DNA from: Winogradskyella sediminis
GTDB taxonomy: Bacteria; Bacteroidota; Bacteroidia; Flavobacteriales; Flavobacteriaceae
NCBI RefSeq assembly: GCF_003387355.1
Contig: NZ_QUNH01000001.1
Span: 258,023-322,022 of the forward strand
Reading direction: 5' to 3'
Length of the DNA: 64,000 bases
Part shown: in pieces, positions 6,887-15,965 of the stretch
Layout of the letters: every line of letters begins with the position of its first letter
Position numbering within the stretch: position 1 is the stretch's first letter
Position numbers and translations under genes: made by a program
The notes under the pieces: model-generated
What the model was told of the DNA's origin: nothing
Databases searched by the model: none
What the model saw: the letters and a program-made list of their open reading frames with translations, nothing else

Positions 6887-6902
6887 TATCCAAACAACAC
6901 TT

Positions 6903-6934
6903 AATTCAGAACTTGTATTTACGAGTTCTGAATT
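6903..6934 (+). terminator. Terminator after rpsI
   Basis: The stem AATTCAGAACT/AGTTCTGAATT, extended inward by three more pairs around an ATTT loop, is followed by an AT-rich, T-rich tract. Confidence 0.75.
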
Positions 6935-7103
6935 ATTTTATTTTATTGAAAAGATTCTGAAATACTTTAGAATCAATTAAAACAGATCTTGAAATAAATT
7001 CAGGACTAAAAGTTTAGCATCTAAATGAAGCCAACAGCCAATAGCTAATAACTAAAAGCCCAACGGAACATTGCTAATTTAACAGAACGTAAACTATTAC
7101 AAC

Positions 7104-7892
7104 ATGGAAAAAGTAGAAGTAAAAGAATTACTTGACGCAGGTGTACACTTCGGTCACCTTACACGTAAGTGGAACCCAAACATGGCCCCTTACATTTATA
7201 TGGAACGTAACGGTATCCATATTATCAACCTTTACAAAACAGCAGCAAAAATTGAAGAAACTTCTGAAGCCTTAGCTAAAATAGCAGCATCAGGAAAGAA
7301 AATCTTATTCGTTGCCACTAAAAAACAAGCCAAAGACATCGTTGCTGAAAAAGCAGGTGCTGTAAACCAACCTTATATTACTGAGCGTTGGCCAGGTGGA
7401 ATGTTAACCAACTTTGTAACTATCAGAAAAGCCGTAAAGAAAATGGCTTCTATTGATAGAATGAAGAAAGACGGTACATTCAACTCTTTATCTAAAAAAG
7501 AACGTTTACAAGTAAATCGTTTACGTGCAAAATTAGAAAAGAACTTAGGTTCTATTTCTGATATGACACGTTTACCAGGTGCAATCTTTGTTGTAGATAT
7601 TATGCGTGAGCATATTGCAATTAAAGAAGCTCAAAAATTGAACATTCCAATTTTTGCAATGGTAGATACAAACTCTGATCCACGTGAAGTTGATTATTTA
7701 ATCCCTTCAAACGATGATGCTTCTAAATCTATAGACAAAATCTTATCTATCGTAACTTCTGCTATTGCTGATGGTTTAAACGAAAGAAAAGCAGAACGTT
7801 CAGAAAAAGAAGGTAAAGCTAAAAAAGCAGACGCAAAAGCAAAACCTGCTCCAAAAGCAGACGCAGCAGTTGCATCTGAGGAAGAAGAATAA
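7104..7892 (+). CDS. rpsB: 30S ribosomal protein S2 (uS2)
   Basis: 262 aa. Recognisable S2 blocks: LLDAGVHFGHLTRKWNPNM at the N-terminus, TERWPGGMLTNF, and LPGAIFVVDIMREHIAIKEA with FAMVDTNSDP. The last 35 residues are a Lys/Ala/Glu-rich extension of low complexity (EGKAKKADAKAKPAPKA), common in Bacteroidota S2. It is followed by a terminator-like hairpin (7912-7960) before tsf, so tsf is reached by partial readthrough or its own weak promoter. Confidence 0.97.
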   Translation: MEKVEVKELLDAGVHFGHLTRKWNPNMAPYIYMERNGIHIINLYKTAAKIEETSEALAKIAASGKKILFVATKKQAKDIVAEKAGAVNQPYITERWPGGMLTNFVTIRKAVKKMASIDRMKKDGTFNSLSKKERLQVNRLRAKLEKNLGSISDMTRLPGAIFVVDIMREHIAIKEAQKLNIPIFAMVDTNSDPREVDYLIPSNDDASKSIDKILSIVTSAIADGLNERKAERSEKEGKAKKADAKAKPAPKADAAVASEEEE

Positions 7893-7911
7893 ATAACATT
7901 TATACAATATT

Positions 7912-7960
7912 AAAAGTCATTTAGTTCTTTTCGTTTTGAAAATTAATTAAATGACTTTTT
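7912..7960 (+). terminator. Hairpin between rpsB and tsf
   Basis: The 12-bp perfect stem AAAAGTCATTTA/TAAATGACTTTT encloses a 24-base loop and ends in T's. It may reduce tsf expression relative to rpsB. Confidence 0.55.
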
Positions 7961-7973
7961 AAATTTAAAAATT

Positions 7974-8948
7974 ATGGAAAATACTGTAAAAATTACAGCA
8001 GCAGAAGTAAACAAGCTTAGAAAAGCTACTGGTGCTGGTATGATGGATTGTAAAAAAGCTTTAGTTGAAGCTGGTGGTGATTTTGATAAAGCCATTGAAG
8101 TTTTACGTAAAAAAGGACAAAAAGTTGCAGAAAAAAGAGCCGACAGAGATTCTTCTGAAGGTGCTGCAATCGCAAAAATTAATGCAGATAATACATCTGG
8201 TGTAGCTATAGTATTAGGTTGTGAAACTGATTTTGTTGGTAAAAATGAAAATTTCGTAGCATTAGCTAACCAATTAGCTGATATCGCTTTAAACCATGAC
8301 TCTAAAGAAGCATTTTTAGCTGCTGATTTTGATGGTATGACTGTAGCTGAAAAATTAGTTGAACAAACTGGGGTTATCGGTGAAAAATTAGACATCACTG
8401 CTTTCGAAAAGTTAGATGCTCCTTATGTTGGACAATATGTTCACATTAACAAAATTGCTGCTTTAGTAGGGTTATCTGCAAAAGTAGATAATGCTGAAAC
8501 TTTAGTTAAAGATGTTGCTATGCAAGTTGCTTCTATGGGAGCAACCTCATTATCTTACAAAGATTTTGATCCAGCTTATGTTGCCTCTGAAACAGAAGCT
8601 CGTATCGCTGTAATTGAAAAAGATAATATTGAATTAGGACGTTTAGGTAAAACCTTAAAGAATGTACCAAAATACATCTCTATGGCACAATTAACTCCGG
8701 AAGTGATAGCTGAAGCTGAAGAAGCTGCAAAAGCAGAATTAAAAGCTGAAGGTAAGCCAGAGCAAATCTGGGACAGAATTTTACCTGGTAAAATGGAACG
8801 TTTTATTTCTGATAACACAACTTTAGACCAAGAACAATGTCTTTTAGACCAAAAGTTTATTAAAGACGAAAAGCAAACAGTTGCTGATTACGTTGCTTCT
8901 TATGGTGATGTTGCTGTTACTGGTTTTAAACGTGCTACAGTAGGTTAA
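7974..8948 (+). CDS. tsf: Translation elongation factor Ts
   Basis: 324 aa. EF-Ts is the guanine-nucleotide exchange factor for EF-Tu. The N-terminal UBA-like module reads EVNKLRKATGAGMMDCKKAL, and the EF-Tu contact motif TDFVGKNENF is present at about residue 85. The length, longer than in E. coli, matches the Bacteroidota form with a larger second subdomain. rpsB-tsf is the conserved order. Confidence 0.97.
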   Translation: MENTVKITAAEVNKLRKATGAGMMDCKKALVEAGGDFDKAIEVLRKKGQKVAEKRADRDSSEGAAIAKINADNTSGVAIVLGCETDFVGKNENFVALANQLADIALNHDSKEAFLAADFDGMTVAEKLVEQTGVIGEKLDITAFEKLDAPYVGQYVHINKIAALVGLSAKVDNAETLVKDVAMQVASMGATSLSYKDFDPAYVASETEARIAVIEKDNIELGRLGKTLKNVPKYISMAQLTPEVIAEAEEAAKAELKAEGKPEQIWDRILPGKMERFISDNTTLDQEQCLLDQKFIKDEKQTVADYVASYGDVAVTGFKRATVG

Positions 8949-8985
8949 TATATTACTCTGTAAACGCAGAAATCTATATCGTTAT

Positions 8986-9024
8986 AAAAGTCATTACTCT
9001 TAATTTGAGTAATGACTTTTTTTT
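8986..9024 (+). terminator. Terminator after tsf
   Basis: The perfect 14-bp stem AAAAGTCATTACTC/GAGTAATGACTTTT with a 7-base loop runs into eight T's. The stem begins with the same AAAAGTCATT as the rpsB hairpin. Confidence 0.85.
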
Positions 9025-9060
9025 GCTTTTTTTTCACTTTTACAGATGCTAATAATTACG

Positions 9061-9068
9061 TAGCTTTG
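9061..9068 (+). promoter_or_regulatory. -7 element TAGCTTTG for pyrH
   Basis: Full TAnnTTTG match about 110 bases before the pyrH start, leaving a long leader. Confidence 0.55.
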
Positions 9069-9095
9069 CCCAACCTTTAAATCATCTAACATCAG

Positions 9096-9179
9096 AATAA
9101 AAATGATATATTAATTTCATTTTTATTTTGTATTAGATTATTACGTAACGCCATTAAATAGCAATAGAAACAATCTAAT
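9096..9179 (+). promoter_or_regulatory. Structured pyrH leader; second stem covers the start codon
   Basis: Two inverted repeats: an 11-bp perfect stem AATAAAAATGA/TCATTTTTATT (9096-9106/9117-9127), and ATTAGATT (9132-9139) with AATCTAAT (9172-9179), which pairs across the A and U of the pyrH AUG (9178-9180). Pairing would hide the start codon, suggesting translational control; ligand or factor unknown. Confidence 0.4.
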
Positions 9180-9885
9180 GAAATACAAAAGAATATTACT
9201 CAAATTATCTGGTGAGGCCTTAATGGGTAACCGTCAATATGGTATAGATCCAGAGCGCCTTTCAGAGTATGCCAAGGATATTAAAGAAATAACTGAATTA
9301 GGTGTAGAAGTTGCTATCGTTATTGGTGGCGGAAATATCTTTAGAGGTGTTGCAGGTGCTATGAATGGTATGGATCGTGTACAAGGAGACCATATGGGTA
9401 TGCTGGCTACAGTTATTAATGGTTTAGCTTTACAGAATGCCTTAGAAGATGCTGGCATTAAAACACGCTTACAAACAGCCATTAAAATAAATGAAGTTGC
9501 AGAACCGTTTATAAGAAGAAAAGCAATGAGCCACCTTAATAAAGGCCGTGTTGTTATCTTTGGTGGCGGAACCGGAAATCCTTACTTTACTACCGATTCT
9601 GCAGCCGTATTACGCGCTATAGAAATCGAAGCCGATGTAATTTTAAAAGGTACACGTGTAGATGGTATTTATTCTGCAGACCCAGAAAAAGATAGCACAG
9701 CTGTAAAGTTTGATCAAATATCTTTTAAAGATGTTTTGCTTAAAGGTTTAAAGGTTATGGATACGACAGCATTCACTTTAAGTCAAGAAAATGAATTACC
9801 AATTATTGTTTTTGATATGAATAAAAAAGGAAACTTATTAAAAGTAGTTTCTGGAGAAAATATAGGAACAGAAGTTAATGTTTAA
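9178..9885 (+). CDS. pyrH: UMP kinase
   Basis: 235 aa amino-acid-kinase-fold enzyme phosphorylating UMP to UDP with ATP, a regulated step of pyrimidine supply. Motifs: KLSGEALMG at the N-terminus, [10 protein letters not shown] for phosphate binding, [17 protein letters not shown], and [15 protein letters not shown] for nucleotide binding. Its place between tsf and frr is the conserved bacterial cluster. The unusual leader with an occluded start codon is described separately. Confidence 0.97.
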   Translation: MKYKRILLKLSGEALMGNRQYGIDPERLSEYAKDIKEITELGVEVAIVIGGGNIFRGVAGAMNGMDRVQGDHMGMLATVINGLALQNALEDAGIKTRLQTAIKINEVAEPFIRRKAMSHLNKGRVVIFGGGTGNPYFTTDSAAVLRAIEIEADVILKGTRVDGIYSADPEKDSTAVKFDQISFKDVLLKGLKVMDTTAFTLSQENELPIIVFDMNKKGNLLKVVSGENIGTEVNV

Positions 9886-9932
9886 AAACTTTGGCTTAAA
9901 CTTTGATAACTCTCAACTAAAACGTTAATACA

Positions 9933-10487
9933 ATGAACGAAGACATTAAATTTATAATCGATAGTGCAAAAGAAGCTATGGATGCTGCTCTAAAGCATTT
10001 AGCTAAACAATTAACTAATATTAGAGCTGGTAAAGCTAGTCCTGCAATGTTAGGTAGTGTTATGGTAGATTATTATGGTTCGCAAACACCATTAAGTCAG
10101 GTAGCAAATGTAAATACACCAGACGGACGAACTATATCTGTTCAACCTTGGGAAAAGAATATGCTTCAAGAAATTGAACGCGGTATTATGATTGCAAATC
10201 TTGGTTTTAATCCTATGAATAATGGTGATACTATCATTATAAACGTGCCACCATTAACTGAAGAGAGACGACGTAATTTAGCAAAACAGGCCAAATCTGA
10301 AGCTGAAGATGCTAAAATTGGTATTAGAAATGCACGTAAAGACGCTAATCACGAAATAAAAGACTTAGATGTTTCTGAAGATTTACAAAAAAATGCAGAG
10401 ATAGAAATTCAAAAATTAACGGATACTTACGTTAAGAAAATCGATGAAACTCTAGAGATAAAAGAAAGTGAAATTATGACGGTGTAA
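9933..10487 (+). CDS. frr: Ribosome recycling factor
   Basis: 184 aa, the normal RRF length. RRF splits the post-termination ribosome together with EF-G. Typical sequence: LTNIRAGKASPAML, YYGSQTPLSQVANVNTPDGR, IQPW-like (VQPWEKN), and the helical PLTEERRRNLAKQAK. It is 47 bases downstream of pyrH and followed by a terminator at 10511-10541. Confidence 0.97.
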   Translation: MNEDIKFIIDSAKEAMDAALKHLAKQLTNIRAGKASPAMLGSVMVDYYGSQTPLSQVANVNTPDGRTISVQPWEKNMLQEIERGIMIANLGFNPMNNGDTIIINVPPLTEERRRNLAKQAKSEAEDAKIGIRNARKDANHEIKDLDVSEDLQKNAEIEIQKLTDTYVKKIDETLEIKESEIMTV

Positions 10488-10510
10488 TTTCAACATTCAA
10501 AAAACGCATA

Positions 10511-10541
10511 ACATCCCAAGTCTTTTTTTGGGATGTTTTTT
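10511..10541 (+). terminator. Terminator after frr
   Basis: ACATCCCAA/TTGGGATGT stem followed by T's, ending the pyrH-frr unit. Confidence 0.8.
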
Positions 10542-10565
10542 TACATATAAAATTAAACCTATAAC

Positions 10566-11846
10566 ATGCGAAAGCACCTGTTTGTCGTTTTACTTTTAAC
10601 GCTTGCATCGCACGGTTATGCACAGCGAGGCCTCCAAAGTAAAAAAGATTCTACAAAAACAGTTCAGGATTCCATTAAGAAAATAGAATTCTTAAAAAAT
10701 ATAGGAAACGGTTTTTTGCCTTTTAATTACTTTAATCTCGATTTAAAATATCTTATTAAATTCAACCAATACGAAGGCTTACGAAGTGGATTAGGCGGCA
10801 TTACAAACGATCGTTTTTCAGACCGATACCGTGTTGATGGATATGTTGTTTACGGTTTTAAAGACAAACGATTTAAATACAAAATTGGTGGAGGCTTTAG
10901 AATTAACAAATCTTCAAACACATGGATTAACCTCGCATATATAGATGATCTGCAAGAAACTGGAAGTTCCAAATTTTTAACAGATAAGCGTTTTTTTACC
11001 TTTTTTGAACCCAGATTACTCAACATCGATTTGTTTCATAAACACATCACTAAATCAGTTGGACTACAACATAAATTCTCTAATCATTTACTATTAGAAT
11101 CCCAGTTAGCGACTTCAAAAGTTGAACCAACATACTTTTACAATTTTTTAATAGATAATAAAATCTATTCTAATTTTGATTTAAGCACTGCTAAAACAAG
11201 CTTACAATGGAGTCCGTTTAGCGAATTTTCAGAAATCAATGGCAAATTTGAAGAAACAAAAAATGGTTTTCCCAAATTTACATTACAATATACCCAAGGG
11301 TTTAAATCTGTTTTAGGTAGTGATTTTACGTTTTCAAAAATAGACTTTAGAACCATTCAAGAATTTAAACATAAGAATGAGGCCAACACTAAACTTACGC
11401 TTGTGGCCGGACTTGCCAAAGGAGATGTTCCCATCACACATTTGTATCATGCCTCTCCGAACAACATCACTAAAGAAACTATAATGCAACGCTTTTCTGT
11501 AGCAGGTTTAAACAGTTTTGAAACTATGTATTTTAATGAATTTTTTAGCGATAGATTTTCGACATTACAGATAAAACACACTTTTAAACCCTTCAAAATA
11601 TCGGACCGTTTTAAACCACAGTTAGTATTAATATCGCGATACGCTATTGGTAACATGAATAATATAGAAAGACACCAAGGCATACAGTTCAATACATTGA
11701 ATAAGCTCTATTCAGAATCTGGTATTGAAATCAACAAATTGCTTTTCGGTTTTGGTTTGAGTTTTGCCTATAGGTATGGTGGTTACCACCTCGAAGATTT
11801 TGAAGATAACATAGCCTTTAAGTTTACCTTCAATATTTCATTATAA
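10566..11846 (+). CDS. DUF5686-type outer membrane beta-barrel protein (short form)
   Basis: 426 aa with a signal peptide (MRKHLFVVLLLTLASHGYA). The body resembles the C-terminal barrel of DUF5686 proteins: GLRSGLGGITNDRFSDRYRV, then YVVYGFKDKRFKYKIGGG, alternating aromatic beta strands, and a final strand ending in Phe/Leu (FKFTFNISL) suited to barrel insertion. Full-length members have an N-terminal carboxypeptidase-regulatory-like domain and are about twice as long; here that part is absent and replaced by a short Lys/Ser/Thr linker. The function of the family is not known. Confidence 0.7.
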   Translation: MRKHLFVVLLLTLASHGYAQRGLQSKKDSTKTVQDSIKKIEFLKNIGNGFLPFNYFNLDLKYLIKFNQYEGLRSGLGGITNDRFSDRYRVDGYVVYGFKDKRFKYKIGGGFRINKSSNTWINLAYIDDLQETGSSKFLTDKRFFTFFEPRLLNIDLFHKHITKSVGLQHKFSNHLLLESQLATSKVEPTYFYNFLIDNKIYSNFDLSTAKTSLQWSPFSEFSEINGKFEETKNGFPKFTLQYTQGFKSVLGSDFTFSKIDFRTIQEFKHKNEANTKLTLVAGLAKGDVPITHLYHASPNNITKETIMQRFSVAGLNSFETMYFNEFFSDRFSTLQIKHTFKPFKISDRFKPQLVLISRYAIGNMNNIERHQGIQFNTLNKLYSESGIEINKLLFGFGLSFAYRYGGYHLEDFEDNIAFKFTFNISL

Positions 11847-11907
11847 TCCAAATTATATTACTGTTAATTAACCTACAAATCCTTAGGTTTTTTCTACCTT
11901 TACCACT

Positions 11908-11915
11908 TATTTTTG
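11908..11915 (+). promoter_or_regulatory. -7 element TATTTTTG before the MMPL gene
   Basis: Full TAnnTTTG match about 100 bases upstream of the ATG at 12013. Confidence 0.45.
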
Positions 11916-12012
11916 TCCATTAGCGATATTCAATATTATAAGCCTATCGTTTCAAAAATTAATAAATTTTAATTAATACCTCACGATCTCACTCTGAGGA
12001 AGTTACTAAAAC

Positions 12013-14421
12013 ATGTTAAAACTTTTTACCACAGGTTTTTGGGAAGCAATTGCGAGACTTATTCTACGTAACAAAATTTTTATACTTATCTCCATAATTT
12101 TGGCGACTATCTTTTTTAGCTTTCAATGGAAACACATGCGTTTTTCATCAACTGAAGCTAATTTATTGCCAGATGACCATGAGGTTAACTTAATATATAA
12201 CGAGTTTTTAGACATCTTTGGCGAAGAAGGTAATTTAGTGGTCTTAGGTATTAAAGATTCTACCTTATTTTCTGTAAAACAACTGAATGCCTGGAATGCT
12301 CTTGCAGATTCATTTAAAGGTTATGAGGAAGTTGAAGCAGTTGTATCTATAAAAGACCTTCAGAAACTAGTTAAAAATACCGAAAAAGTACAATTTGAGT
12401 TAGAGCCTTTTATTAAAGATTCTATATCGAGTCTTGCACAGGTCAATCAACTTCAAACAGAACTTTTTGAACAATACCCTTTTTACGACAATTTCTTATT
12501 TAACCCTGAGACCAAAACGGTTAGAACGGCTATTTACTTAAAAAAGGATATTATTAACACTCCTGAGAGAAAAGCGTTTATTATAAATCACTTGCAAGAA
12601 AAAATTGATACATATGAAGCTCAAACTGGTTTAGATGTTAGGGTTTCTGGAATGCCATATATACGTACCTTAAACTCTCAGAGTATTATTGATGAGATTC
12701 CTATTTTTATTGGAGGCGCACTGTTTGTAACTTCATTAATTTTCTTCTTATTTTTTAGATCATTTACAGCTACTTTTATTTCGCTAGTGGTTGTATGTAT
12801 TGGTGTAATGTGGACTTTTGGAATTCTCGGACTCCTTGGCTACGAAATTACGGTTCTTACCGCTTTAATTCCACCGTTAATTATCGTTATCGGTATTCCG
12901 AATTGTATTTTCTTAATTAATAAATTTCAGCACGAAGTTAAATCTCACGGTAATAAAGTAAAATCTTTACAGCGTGTAATTACTAAGGTTGGTAACGCTA
13001 CACTAATGACCAATGTCACAACAGCTTCTGGTTTTGCGACATTTATTCTTACGGAAAGTACGCTGCTTAAAGAGTTTGGTATTGTAGCATCATTGAGCAT
13101 TTTGGCAATTTTTACATTGTGCTTAATGATTATTCCTATAATGTATACGTTTTTGCCTTACCCTAAAGAACGCCATCTAGAGCATTTAAATAAGCGTTGG
13201 ATTGGTGCCTTTGTGAATTGGATGGAATCTATGGTAAAAAACAAAAAAATTACCATCTATATCACCACTCTAATCTTAATTGTAGCAAGTATTATTGGTA
13301 TTCATCAAATTAAGATTTCTGGAAGCCTTATAGAGGATATGCCTCAAAACACTACCTTTTTTAAAGACATTCGATTTTTTGAGTCTGAATTTAATGGTAT
13401 TATGCCGTTAGAAATAATGATTAATACCAAACGTAAAAAAGGGGTTATGAAATTAGCCACTTTAAAACGTATGGATGAGCTTGAAGAATTAATTGAGGAC
13501 ATACCAGAATTATCGCGGCCTATTTCAGTTGTAAGCTTAGTAAAATATAGTAAGCAAGCGTATTATAATGGCAATCCAAAATACTATCAACTACCAACAA
13601 GTCAAGAAAATAGTTTCATTTTATCTTATGCTAAAAATTCAGCAACTGATGTTGATATGCTTAATAATTTTGTGGATAGCACAGGACAATATGCACGCAT
13701 TACCACATTTATGAAAGATATTGGTACGGACAAAATGGAACGTATTCAAGAAGATCTTCAAGATGAAATAAACAAACTTTTCCCTAAAGAACGTTACGAC
13801 GTTATTATTACAGGTAAAGCTCTCGTTTTTCAGAAAGGAACAAAATATTTGGTTAAAAACCTAGCCATATCATTAACCTTAGCCATAGTACTTATCGCCT
13901 TATTTATGGCCTATTTATTCCGTTCTTTTAGAATGATTATTGTGTCGTTAATGCCAAATTTACTGCCGCTATTAGTTACGGCAGGTATTATGGGTTATAT
14001 TGGTGTCCCAATAAAACCATCTACAATTTTAGTGTTTAGTATCGCTTTTGGTATTTCTGTAGACGACACCATTCACTTTTTAGCAAAATACCGCCAAGAG
14101 CTACAAGCTAACAACTGGAAAATTAAAAAATCTGTATACGCTGCACTGCGAGAAACCGGAGTGAGTATGATTTATACTTCTATTGTATTATTCTTTGGAT
14201 TTTCGGTATTTACAATATCTAATTTTGGAGGCACAGTAGCTTTAGGAGCTTTAGTATCTATAACCTTATTATTTGCTATGCTATCTAACTTACTGTTATT
14301 ACCTTCGCTATTATTATCTTTAGAGCGAAATATTGCTAATAAAGAAGTATTAAGAGAACCTTCTATTAATATTATTGCATCGGAGGATATAGACGAAGAC
14401 TCAAAAAAAAGTAAAGACTAA
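12013..14421 (+). CDS. MMPL/RND-family inner membrane transporter
   Basis: 802 aa, two repeats each of one helix, a periplasmic domain and five helices, as in the MMPL/HpnN branch of the RND superfamily. Substrates of such proteins include lipids and sterols; none can be assigned here. The second repeat has the proton-relay motif AFGISVDDTIHFLAKYR, but the equivalent place in the first repeat reads VIGIPNCIFLINKFQHE, lacking the Asp pair. No outer membrane or fusion partners are next to it. It is 34 bases before asnS, so they may be cotranscribed. Confidence 0.85.
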   Translation: MLKLFTTGFWEAIARLILRNKIFILISIILATIFFSFQWKHMRFSSTEANLLPDDHEVNLIYNEFLDIFGEEGNLVVLGIKDSTLFSVKQLNAWNALADSFKGYEEVEAVVSIKDLQKLVKNTEKVQFELEPFIKDSISSLAQVNQLQTELFEQYPFYDNFLFNPETKTVRTAIYLKKDIINTPERKAFIINHLQEKIDTYEAQTGLDVRVSGMPYIRTLNSQSIIDEIPIFIGGALFVTSLIFFLFFRSFTATFISLVVVCIGVMWTFGILGLLGYEITVLTALIPPLIIVIGIPNCIFLINKFQHEVKSHGNKVKSLQRVITKVGNATLMTNVTTASGFATFILTESTLLKEFGIVASLSILAIFTLCLMIIPIMYTFLPYPKERHLEHLNKRWIGAFVNWMESMVKNKKITIYITTLILIVASIIGIHQIKISGSLIEDMPQNTTFFKDIRFFESEFNGIMPLEIMINTKRKKGVMKLATLKRMDELEELIEDIPELSRPISVVSLVKYSKQAYYNGNPKYYQLPTSQENSFILSYAKNSATDVDMLNNFVDSTGQYARITTFMKDIGTDKMERIQEDLQDEINKLFPKERYDVIITGKALVFQKGTKYLVKNLAISLTLAIVLIALFMAYLFRSFRMIIVSLMPNLLPLLVTAGIMGYIGVPIKPSTILVFSIAFGISVDDTIHFLAKYRQELQANNWKIKKSVYAALRETGVSMIYTSIVLFFGFSVFTISNFGGTVALGALVSITLLFAMLSNLLLLPSLLLSLERNIANKEVLREPSINIIASEDIDEDSKKSKD

Positions 14422-14455
14422 CAACATATTTAAGCATTTAAAATTATTTATAAAA

Positions 14456-15889
14456 ATGACTTCAAAAACTGTCGCACAATTATTATCACAAGATGTCACC
14501 TTACAAGACGTTTCTATTAAAGGTTGGGTAAGAACTTTTAGGGCAAACCGATTTATTGCCTTAAATGATGGTTCTACTATTAATAATATTCAATGTGTTG
14601 TTGATTTTGAAAATTTCGACGAAGCCCTTTTAAAGCGCGTCACTACAGGTGCAGCAATACATGTTACTGGAGAGTTGGTAGAAAGCCAGGGAAAAGGACA
14701 ATCGGTTGAAATTGTTGTAAAAACATTAGAAATTTTAGGAGATTCCGATCCTGAAACTTACCCTATTCAACCCAAAAAACACTCTTTTGAATTCTTAAGA
14801 GAAAACGCACATTTACGTACCAGAACAAACACTTTTAGTGCTGTAATGCGTTTACGTTCGTCATTATCATTTGCGGTTCACAAATATTTTAATGAGAACG
14901 GTTTTAACTATATGCATACACCTATTATAACCGGAAGTGATGCTGAAGGTGCAGGAGAAATGTTTAGAGTAACAGGTTTAGATGCAAAAAATCCTCCATT
15001 AAACGAAGATGGCTCCGTAAATTACAAAGAAGATTTCTTCGGAAAAGAAACTAATTTAACGGTGTCTGGCCAGCTTGAAGCTGAAACCTATGCCATGTCT
15101 TTAGGCAAAGTTTACACCTTTGGACCAACATTTAGAGCCGAAAATTCTAATACAACACGTCACCTAGCAGAGTTCTGGATGATTGAACCAGAAGTTGCCT
15201 TTATGGATTTGGCTGGTAATATGGATTTGGCGGAAGATTTTATGAAATCTGTTTTAAGTCATATCCTAGAAAACAATAAAGAAGATTTAGAATTTTTAGA
15301 GAAACGTCTTTTAGATGAGGAAAAAACAAAACCTCAGGCCCAACGTAGCGAGATGAGCTTAATTGAAAAAATTAAGTTTGTAGTAGATAATAACTTTAAA
15401 CGCGTAAGCTATACGGAAGCTATTGATATCTTAAGAAACTGTAAGCCAAATAAAAAGAAGAAATTCAACTACATCATTGAAGAATGGGGAGCAGATTTAC
15501 AGTCTGAACACGAACGTTATTTAGTTGAAAAACATTTTAAATGTCCGGTAATATTATTTGATTACCCAGCCAATATTAAAGCCTTCTACATGCGTCTAAA
15601 TGAAGATGGCAAAACCGTTAGAGCTATGGATATCCTGTTTCCAGGAATAGGAGAAATGGTAGGAGGATCGCAACGTGAAGAACGTTTAGACGTATTAAAA
15701 GAAAAAATGAAAGCTTTAGATATACCAGAAGAAGAGTTATGGTGGTATTTAGATTTACGAAAATATGGTACTGCAGTACACTCTGGCTTTGGTTTAGGGT
15801 TTGAGCGTTTGGTAATGTTTGCTACTGGGATGGGAAATATTAGAGATGTAATACCTTATCCTAGAACACCACAAAACGCAGAGTTTTAA
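14456..15889 (+). CDS. asnS: Asparagine-tRNA ligase
   Basis: 477 aa class II aminoacyl-tRNA synthetase. The N-terminal OB-fold anticodon-binding domain (about 1-115; VSIKGWVRTFRANRFIALND) is followed by the catalytic domain with motif 2 (GPTFRAENSNTTRHLAEFWM) and motif 3 (SGFGLGFERLVMFATGM). The ending PYPRTPQNAEF is the standard AsnRS C-terminus and separates it from AspRS. It is followed by a terminator (15901-15937) and rpoN. Confidence 0.97.
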   Translation: MTSKTVAQLLSQDVTLQDVSIKGWVRTFRANRFIALNDGSTINNIQCVVDFENFDEALLKRVTTGAAIHVTGELVESQGKGQSVEIVVKTLEILGDSDPETYPIQPKKHSFEFLRENAHLRTRTNTFSAVMRLRSSLSFAVHKYFNENGFNYMHTPIITGSDAEGAGEMFRVTGLDAKNPPLNEDGSVNYKEDFFGKETNLTVSGQLEAETYAMSLGKVYTFGPTFRAENSNTTRHLAEFWMIEPEVAFMDLAGNMDLAEDFMKSVLSHILENNKEDLEFLEKRLLDEEKTKPQAQRSEMSLIEKIKFVVDNNFKRVSYTEAIDILRNCKPNKKKKFNYIIEEWGADLQSEHERYLVEKHFKCPVILFDYPANIKAFYMRLNEDGKTVRAMDILFPGIGEMVGGSQREERLDVLKEKMKALDIPEEELWWYLDLRKYGTAVHSGFGLGFERLVMFATGMGNIRDVIPYPRTPQNAEF

Positions 15890-15900
15890 TTATTATATTT

Positions 15901-15937
15901 AAACCTGTTAGGTTGCAAAGCCTGATAGGTTTTTTTA
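15901..15937 (+). terminator. Terminator between asnS and rpoN
   Basis: AAACCTGTTAGG/CCTGATAGGTTT, an imperfect stem with G.U pairs, followed by seven T's. Confidence 0.75.
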
Positions 15938-15965
15938 TTATTTTTATCTTATCAATTAAAAGCAT

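Noticed and set aside
7028-7062. Dispersed repeat (AGCCAATAGCTAATAACTAAAAGC-like) before rpsB
   Set aside because: Looks like simple low-complexity drift; no second convincing copy in the window.
7943-8398. Long open frame on the minus strand opposite tsf
   Set aside because: It lies fully within tsf, which is a certain gene; the translation is Ser/Ala-rich noise without domains.
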